A DNA stretch of 64,000 nt, taken from the NCBI RefSeq assembly GCF_000203815.1, contig NW_004457723.1:1302001-1366000 (forward strand), written 5' to 3'. How positions within the stretch are numbered: the first letter of the stretch is position 1; every line of letters begins with the position of its first letter. This stretch comes from Cavenderia fasciculata (lineage: Eukaryota; Evosea; Eumycetozoa; Acytosteliales; Cavenderiaceae). Below the pieces are notes generated by a model, which saw nothing but the letters and a program-made list of their open reading frames with translations, was not told where the DNA came from and did not search any database. This document shows, one piece after another, positions 57,452 through 64,000 of the stretch. Both the position numbers and the translations under genes were made by a program.

Positions 57452-58671
57452 ATGTTTAATTTAAAGATTTTTTAATTTTAATCATTTGTAATATTATTTT
57501 ATTTACCATTGCTGCTGCTGTGTCAACTGAAAAGCTTGGATGTTTGGATGAAAATGGAAAACCAGTCGATTGGTGGGTCATGTCCAAACAACCATCTTTA
57601 AACACATCACCATCTGGAACAAGATTCAGATACGGTCTTGGATATGCCTATGCTGACGTTTCCAAGCAATCACTCGAGATTAGTAGCAATTGGTTAAACG
57701 AAACTACTGCCCTTTCCCACACTCTCAATCAAATTTACAAGCATTACCAACAAGATGGTGAGTCTGTATCGTCGTCCTCATCGGTTCCAGTCTGGCTCAT
57801 GTATAATGATCAACCACCCATCTACAAACATTACTCTGCCGAAAACCAAGTCTATGAATTTGACTTTGAAGATCTTCCAGAAGATTTATTAGAGGAAATG
57901 TTTGGTAGTGTAAGCAGCGACTATGCACATTCAAAGGGTAGTTTGGCGTTTAATGATGATCATGGATTCTGGCTTATTCACTCGACCCCAAGATTCCCAT
58001 GGGATGCCAAGTCGTACCCCTACCAGTACCCATCCAACGAAGTCAAGAATGGTCAGTCCTATCTATGTGTCTCTTACAATGCCGACCAGTTTGACAGTAT
58101 CATCAAGATGCTCTATGTCAACCGTGCCTATGTCTACACGTACGATGTGCCAACCGAGACCAAGCTTCCCATGACCGAGCTCAAGAACTTATTGTCGGGT
58201 GGCTTTGAAGCGTCGCCTACTGCCACATCCAAGGTACTCACTTCTAGTGCCAAGACCGAGGTAACTGTCTTTGCCAAGAACAAACAGTGGTACAGCGACC
58301 TCTACGAAGACCTTCTCCAACCCACCATCCAACAAAACATGATTGTCACGACCTGGAGAATCGGTAGCAACAGCTCTGTCATGCCATCGTTCTGTCCACC
58401 ACAGTACAAGTACGACTCGATCAACACCGTCCAACTCACCATCTCCGAGGGTACCGACAATGTCATGACGTGGAAGTACACCAAGGATCACAGCAAGTGG
58501 GCCATCTCTATGCCCGACGAACCAACTTTCTATGTATGCATCGGTGATATCAACAAGACCTACAGTCAATACAACCGTGGAGGAGGTACAGCTTGCATCG
58601 TCAGCAAAACTCTTTGGGAATCTTATTATGCAATGGTTGCTGCAATGAATGGGTGCCCAACTACTGACTAA
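57452..58671 (+). CDS. Deoxyribonuclease II family protein (one apparent homopolymer frameshift near the start)
   Basis: The main frame from about 57475 to 58671 carries the DNase II pattern: GCLDENGKPVDWWVMSKQPS, YGLGYAYADVS, VPVWLMYNDQPP, YAHSKGSLAFNDDHGFWLIH, STPRFPWDAKSYPYQYPSNE, NGQSYLCVSYN, and near the end TKDHSKWAISM. The two His in HSKG and DHSKWA correspond to the catalytic-site His of the family. A hydrophobic signal peptide (FLILIICNIILFTIAAAVS) precedes it in the same frame but has no ATG. The ATG at 57452 (MFNLKI) is one frame off, and a T-run at 57468-57473 lies between. One extra T would give a 406-residue protein with a complete signal peptide. It acts in acid lysosomes on DNA from food bacteria (inferred). 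Confidence 0.88.
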
Positions 58672-58845
58672 CTCGAGAAACAACAAACAAACAAACAAAC
58701 AAACAAACAAACTCCATCAAATTCAAATCAAATCAAATAAATATTAATAGTAGATAATTATTAATAACACAAAAAGAGACAGAGTATTCATTGTAGTCGT
58801 ATATTGATTGTTAAATTAAATGTTTGCTTTTATTAAAGGTTTCGA

Positions 58846-60462
58846 TTAAAAATTAATCTTTAAATAATCATATTGTCCAACTGATGATACTGCAAAGTGG
58901 GCATTGTTATTGTTGTTGTTAGACCAATAGGTACAAGCTGAAGTGTCAATGGACAAGTCACCATTTAATTGAAGAATGTAATAGGTGGCGGATGGATTGA
59001 TTTGGTTGGAGCCAAGATTGAGTACATTGAATTGTTCACCAGCAAATTTAAATTGCCCACCAACATTGATTGGAGCAGAAGATGTAGTGGAGGCGAGTTG
59101 CTCAACTGTAACATTAAAATCGGATGGAATAAGCAAGTTTCCACTAATAGAAAGTTGGGCTCCGTTGGAGAATTCCAAAATGGATTGGTCCAATTGCATG
59201 TCACCATTAAGTTGGCTGTTTTGTTCGATACTGATGGAAGCAGAGGTAACAAAGACCGTTTTTGCAGTGATGGTCGAGTTTTTCAAGATCAATACGTTTC
59301 CAACAGGAGGTTCGATTTGAATGGATGAATTACCGGTTAAAGAGACGACGTTGTTTTGGAAAACCTCACCACCACTGACAAGAAGAGTACAGCTGACAGC
59401 ATTGAGGCTGGTGACTTTGGATGTGCCAAGGTAGAGTTCGAATGGTTGTTTGGCAACACTGGTTGTAAGGCTACCGATGGTAGACATTGTAATATCGGCA
59501 TATTGGTTGGGATTGTTATTTATAATAGAGGTGGCGGCACCGTTGGTCATGAAAAGGTTGAGATTGTCAAAAGAGGCTGTTGAAATGTTATATTTGTGAA
59601 TCGAGCATCTTTGATTTTGAACAATAAAGGTGGATTGGTCATCGGTGGTGATGTTGGAAATGGTTGTTGTGAAATGTGAGGTTGAGCCAGTTGGAGTAGA
59701 GATGAATAGTTTGGATTCGTCTTGAACTGAAATTTGGGTGGCTTCAAAGTTGCCATTGACCATCATGACGGCAGAGTCTAGCGAGACATCGGCGTTGGAA
59801 ATAAAGTCGCCTGTAATAGTGACAACTGAACCACTGACAAAGGAGAGGGTACCAGTGCTATTGATCGTGCCAATGATGGTGACATCACTTGTGAAAACAG
59901 AGTATCCTTCGAGGAGGATGTCGACGTTTTCTTGTGAAGTCAACGAACCAGCAACCGATGTGGTGACAGTGACCTTTAGATGATTGTTTTGACCAAGAGA
60001 GAGTACGCTGTCTTCAGAGGTGGCCAAGGTCATAATGACCATGAGGACATTCTTGCCAGTTCTTAATGGTGCATCGAGTGTCAATGTCGAATAGATGTAA
60101 ATCTGACTGTTGTCGCCTACATTGACCACGACATTTCCCGATGCTTGGAAATTGTCGGTAATGAGGTCATTGTTGATTGAAAAGGTAAAGTTGGTATGTG
60201 GTGCAGCTCCAATAATAGTGATCGAGTTGACGTTGATATATGCGTTGACAAAGACATTGGCGCTATTCGATAGAGTATATTTCGAAAAATCAATGAGAGC
60301 GTCGTCAGTAGGGCCTGGCACAACTAGGTTATCCCAATTGCTAGGATTTTCGAAATCACAACCACCAGCACAGTTTATATCTGTTCTAAAAGTTACATAG
60401 TTTTGTGCTGAAGCAATTTGACAGATAATTGCTAATACTATAGTTATAGCTATGAATTTCAT
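58846..60462 (-). CDS. Secreted beta-helix-like repeat protein
   Basis: A single exon of 538 residues. The signal peptide is MKFIAITIVLAIICQIASA. The N-terminal module reads TFRTDINCAGGCDFENPSNW then VVPGPTDDALIDF, a NW...VPG..DDA.I pattern found at the start of many exported beta-helix proteins. The remainder is Ser/Thr/Val/Ile/Asn-rich with short strands every 18-25 residues (INVNSITIIG, NVVVNVGDNSQIYI, GSVVTITGDFISNADVSL, SLTGNSSIQI, NGAQLSISGNLLI) and about ten NxS/T sites. It ends FAVSSVGQYDYLKINF. It is a probable extracellular structural or carbohydrate-handling protein; there is no catalytic motif that I can name. The start is chosen at the signal peptide Met, not the 64 residues of weak open frame upstream. 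Confidence 0.82.
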   Translation of the reverse strand: MKFIAITIVLAIICQIASAQNYVTFRTDINCAGGCDFENPSNWDNLVVPGPTDDALIDFSKYTLSNSANVFVNAYINVNSITIIGAAPHTNFTFSINNDLITDNFQASGNVVVNVGDNSQIYIYSTLTLDAPLRTGKNVLMVIMTLATSEDSVLSLGQNNHLKVTVTTSVAGSLTSQENVDILLEGYSVFTSDVTIIGTINSTGTLSFVSGSVVTITGDFISNADVSLDSAVMMVNGNFEATQISVQDESKLFISTPTGSTSHFTTTISNITTDDQSTFIVQNQRCSIHKYNISTASFDNLNLFMTNGAATSIINNNPNQYADITMSTIGSLTTSVAKQPFELYLGTSKVTSLNAVSCTLLVSGGEVFQNNVVSLTGNSSIQIEPPVGNVLILKNSTITAKTVFVTSASISIEQNSQLNGDMQLDQSILEFSNGAQLSISGNLLIPSDFNVTVEQLASTTSSAPINVGGQFKFAGEQFNVLNLGSNQINPSATYYILQLNGDLSIDTSACTYWSNNNNNNAHFAVSSVGQYDYLKINF

Positions 60463-60882
60463 TGTTACTCGTTTGTTGTTACTATTATGTTGAATAAAAA
60501 CAAATGATGTGTTTAAATAGTAATTGAAGAATTGATCAGAGTCGGTCTGTACTCCTTTCAAGAAAGATCGTCGTTGTCTAGGAACAAAGATCCACCTCAT
60601 CAAGGTTTTACGAGCTGCCAAAAAGTAATGAATGTCGCAAGGAAAATATCCCAACTCGTTGTGTCAAAAACCGACGTCGGTTTTTGAATCACAAAACGAA
60701 TTGGGGTGAGTATTTTTTGCAAAATCGAGGAGTAATTGTTTTTTGTCCCAATTCCTCTTTCCTTTTGTTTTCTCTTTGGCTATTCCATCTCTGCAATTTT
60801 ACGTTTAGCTTAAAGTTCCAATTCTCTTTAGTTGGCTTCCTCTGCTTTCTTTCATTTATTTATTTATTTATTAATTATAATT
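60463..60882. other. Spacer
   Basis: About 420 bp between the beta-helix-like gene start and the protease gene stop, with palindrome-like ACCGACGTCGGT at 60670-60681. No gene is seen. Confidence 0.5.
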
Positions 60883-63431
60883 TTATGCTGTATTACAAAC
60901 TACTGGATGGACAAGGCTATATGACACACTGGATGTTTGTCTAGTAGCATAAACCCATCTATAGTCTTCGTGGGGAATGATAGTTACATTTTTAGGGAGT
61001 GATAGAATAGTTGACTTTTCGGGGGTGACTTCCATGTCCATTCCAATTACATTGACGATACTGTCCAAGGTTGAAACAATCAACGAAGTTACAAATGTTG
61101 AATTTGATTGGTTGACAATATCTACTTCATACCATGTCACTGTACCACCATCCGAATCTCTCCATTGATATCCTTTATGTTGGTTGTATTTAAGTGAGCA
61201 TGCTTAAAAGGAAATAAATTATAAATTAGAATCTAATGATGATTCTTTTTTTTTTTCTTATATACATACGAACATCAAGAGAGGAGAACTCTTGTCTAGA
61301 TTGTTCAATTTCTTTTGAAACTGGTTTTTGAGCAGGACCAGAGTATTCAATACCTTCGGTGTTATTTCTGTGGATGGATTGTAAAACCTTTGATTGTTCT
61401 TTCTCTTCTGCTTGGATATTGACAGAGCGAGTGATTGAGACGTCATAGTTGTACTCATTACACTCCATCAAGTCTGGGAAGCCGACAAAAATGGGATCCA
61501 TGCCACGTGCAATATAGTGGAATGAAAAGTCAGTCTTGGCTGGGATATCCATGGGGGGTTGTAACTCGTGTGTGACAAAGTTGTATCCAATCTCTAGAGA
61601 CACCAAGTTATTTGACCAAACCATCTTTAGATTATTCAAAGGGGTATCCTTTTTGTTGCTAATGGTGAATATCCAATGACTAACTTGTTCATTATCCATC
61701 TTGCTTGTGGCAATCATAGAATGACTAACATGAACACCGCAGTCCTTTACCTCTGGTGGTTGTTGTTGTTTTGGTTGATTGGTGGTTGGTTTAGCATCAA
61801 CCAATGAAACCGATGGTGATTGATCTGTTGGTTTGAATAGATCTTGTTCTGGATAAGTAGCACTCTTTGTTCCAATACCGATTCTATTATGTTCTTTATC
61901 AAAGATTATATAATTGTCTAAAAAATAAATAAATAATAAAATGATTAGTAAATAGATAAAAATATTTATATTTATGATTTTGATAACATACTTCTTAACC
62001 AACTCAAACCAATAACTGATTTCTTTTCAAGAGGAGATTGTCTTACTCCTAGACAACGGAATCTAACACCATTTTGGAAAACTGTTGCCATATAGGTAGA
62101 GGGTGGAATAGATAATTTAGCTCCTCCTAGTAACCCCCAATTCAATGGTTGGGAATAAAGCAGCTGCATCATCTTTAAGATCCATACACTACATTTAAAA
62201 AAATGAAAAAAATTAGAGATTATTGTTCAATGATGAATAAATTATTTAGTTGTTACATACGTATCCATCAAATAGAGTTTGTGGTCCGCAAACACCTGGC
62301 AAAGAACAATTAAGGGAAAGGAAGAAACGAAAGGCAAGATAAGCATCACGAGCCAATAAGGTATAGGAAGAACCAGTATCAAGAATTGTGACACCAATAT
62401 CCTTTGGTGAAATGACTACGGCATTTCCATCAGGTCTTGTAACCAATGCATAGCTTGGAAGTACACCATAGTGAATAGTATCAATAGCCAACAGTGGTGT
62501 ATAATGTAGTGACCCCGAAATGTATTGAGGATCTAGATCTCCCAATGTCATAACACCAGTATACTCCTCATCCAACCACAATGCAAATGTTTTTGATAAA
62601 TTGAAACGTGTAAATACTTCATCAATTGGTGTTTTTGTACATTTTGAACACTAAATCAAAATAAAATAAAATATAAATATATATTTTAAATATTAATTTA
62701 TATTTTTTTTTTTATACCTACAGTATTACCCATACCCATAATACCATATTTTAAACTATGACCAGCAGCATGATAAATTGAACCAAAAATAAGAGGAACT
62801 TCTTCCATGTCTTCTGATAATCTAAAACTATCACGAACAACATAGGCATCAACCTCGGTTGTATCTACATATCTAATATTGATACCACAAATACCTTGGG
62901 GATGATTTCTAGTAGTTCTACAATAGTTTACATTGAGTGCACAATCAGTTGTATTGCAGCCAATATATTCGACGTTTTCTGACGGTTGGTAGTATGGTTT
63001 TGCTTGTTCGCAAGTTGAACATGCAACAGATGGTACCACCAATAAAATACTTCCACTGTCAACTACAACCTCTTGTTTAATGCCTCCAACCCATACATTG
63101 GTTCTAATTTCAAATGGATCTCCAGTCATCTTTGCAATATGCATTCCTCCTAAAAATAAATTAACAATTAATTGTTTTGTACCACTACTACCAAGTTTAT
63201 ATATATATATATATATTCCTTACCATTTGATGTTTGATTTGAACCAAGCATTATTTTTTGAGAATGAGATGAAGATTCGATGGTGAGTGATTTTTGATGT
63301 GGATAAAGATCCATTGTGACAAATGATTGTCCTGGTGGTGTTGTATTTTTATCACATGTTGATGATTGAACAATATTATTTGAGAATATTGTCAATACTA
63401 TGAGCAATAGTACTGCTAGTATTATTTTCAT
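60883..63431 (-). CDS. A1 aspartic protease with C-terminal CBM49-like modules (one apparent homopolymer frameshift)
   Basis: Six exons: 63431-63224, 63149-62722, 62650-62261, 62188-61992, 61917-61270 and 61202-60883. These give about 729 residues if one base in the G5 run (plus-strand C5 at 62134-62138) is discounted. As read, exon 4 shifts frame between FPTIELG and LLGGAKLSIPPSTYM. Residues 1-23 are a signal peptide. The two catalytic Asp motifs are VVVDSGSILL (about 100) and ILDTGSSYT (about 302). The pepsin core ends WLRNNYIIFDKEHNRIGIG. Residues about 467-545 resemble a CBM49 cellulose-binding module (VSHWIFTISNKKDTPLNNLK, FSFHYIARGMDPIFVGF). The final exon is similar but weaker (VTWYEVDIVNQSNSTFVTSL). 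It is probably lysosomal or secreted, targeted to polysaccharide such as cell-wall or sheath cellulose (inferred). Confidence 0.87.
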
Positions 63432-63863
63432 TATTGTTAATTACTTTTACAAATGTCTACAATATAAATATAATGAAATCAAATTTTGCAGGAGAGAGAA
63501 TCTATAATTTATAGGTTTGATGATGATGATTGCACAATGGATATCATTTATATAAAGATTCGTGAATCTATCGCGGTTTGACAGTGAATTACAAACGATT
63601 CGTACACCACATATAAAACTACCCCCACTGCAGTGATCTGAATGATTTGATTTTTTTTTTCACTGTCGTATGGGTGGGTGAGGGGTTGACATTTTACACC
63701 ACTGTTGTTTGAGATTCTATTCCAATTCAATAATAAATCTGATATGTACGTATCAATATCATAGCAGAATGATATAACAACAATGGGATGGGTGCCGTGG
63801 ACTTTGGACTGTCCTTGTAAAATAATGAACCAATTCCATTATTTTCTCCATCTCTGTTTGTGG
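63432..63863. other. Spacer
   Basis: About 430 bp between the protease start and the receiver-domain stop. It is the protease promoter side; no gene is seen. Confidence 0.5.
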
Positions 63864-64000
63864 CTAGTTGAAACTAAAACCATGAACATATAAATCCACT
63901 ACGTATTTTAATTCATCTGCACGTATTGGTTTGGCGATATAACCATCAAATCCTAATAAAGAGAGATAGAGAGAGAGAGAGAGAGAGAAAGGGAGAGAGA
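63864..64000 (-). CDS. C-terminal exon of a response-regulator receiver domain protein (cut by window edge)
   Basis: The last coding exon runs 63952-63864. It encodes FDGYIAKPIRADELKYVVDL followed by YVHGFSFN and a TAG stop. This is the end of a receiver domain: the invariant Lys-Pro (AKPI) before helix 5, preceded by the usual G-(F/M)-D-(G/D)-Y. The acceptor TTATTAG follows a CT repeat (AG on the plus strand, 63967-63989). In dictyostelids such exons end hybrid histidine kinases (dhk genes) or RegA-like regulators. The protein stops 20 residues after the KP pair, so the receiver is C-terminal. Confidence 0.75.
   Translation of the reverse strand, partial: SLPFSLSLSLYLSLLGFDGYIAKPIRADELKYVVDLYVHGFSFN

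Noticed and set aside
60463-60654. 64-residue extension of the beta-helix-like protein
   Set aside because: A clear signal peptide begins at the Met at 60462, and the extension would bury it.

Overview
The window looks like nuclear DNA of a dictyostelid social amoeba. It is very AT-rich, with spacers richer in AT than exons. Introns are short (about 50-120 bp) with GTATGT/GTAAGT donors and T-rich acceptors. Proteins carry long Asn and Gln runs (AAT, CAA codons), and a tRNA-Tyr carries a short intron. Species cannot be fixed from sequence alone; Cavenderia-type or related dictyostelids are plausible. I found no transposon, virus-like element, CRISPR array or bacterial operon.

Left edge (1-5.3 kb): three tandem minus-strand paralogues join a KCTD-type BTB/T1 domain to a TLDc domain (the first is cut by the window edge). 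An intron-containing tRNA-Tyr with a partial duplicate nearby follows, then a BTB protein that ends in membrane segments. 6-16.4 kb: a His/Met/Pro-rich small protein, an LSM14/Scd6 P-body protein, and a ten-exon Mediator subunit MED12. 17-25 kb: a two-domain saposin-like secreted protein, mitochondrial ribosomal protein mS34, a membrane-anchored RBR ubiquitin ligase, a BSD-domain protein, and the ESCRT-III subunit VPS24. 24.8-27.5 kb is the largest gene-free stretch and holds telomere-like G-tracts and a perfect palindrome.

27.5-42 kb: a mucin-like surface protein, two dictyostelid SAP/F-box/LRR-like proteins, a pair of small secreted Cys-rich paralogues whose 3' exons are nearly identical, a complete-looking XRN-family 5'-3' exonuclease, a secreted Cys protein, and an ankyrin-like protein. 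42-56 kb: a phytanoyl-CoA dioxygenase-like enzyme, two membrane proteins, INCENP of the chromosomal passenger complex, a possible 46-residue gene, a Kelch-RING protein like RngB whose first coding exon is 7 nt, and an NAD-binding epimerase-like protein.

Right edge (56-64 kb): mainly secreted or lysosomal proteins, namely DNase II, a beta-helix-like protein, and an A1 aspartic protease with C-terminal CBM49-like modules. The last feature is the C-terminus of a response-regulator receiver domain. DNase II and the protease each have one homopolymer frameshift, and a small basic ORF may have a third, which suggests assembly error or recent decay.

The genes are mostly unrelated housekeeping and lineage-specific genes rather than one pathway. 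Local themes are the BTB cluster at the left and the secreted/digestive group at the right. Gene models below were spliced by hand by matching reading frame, GT/AG sites and protein family patterns.
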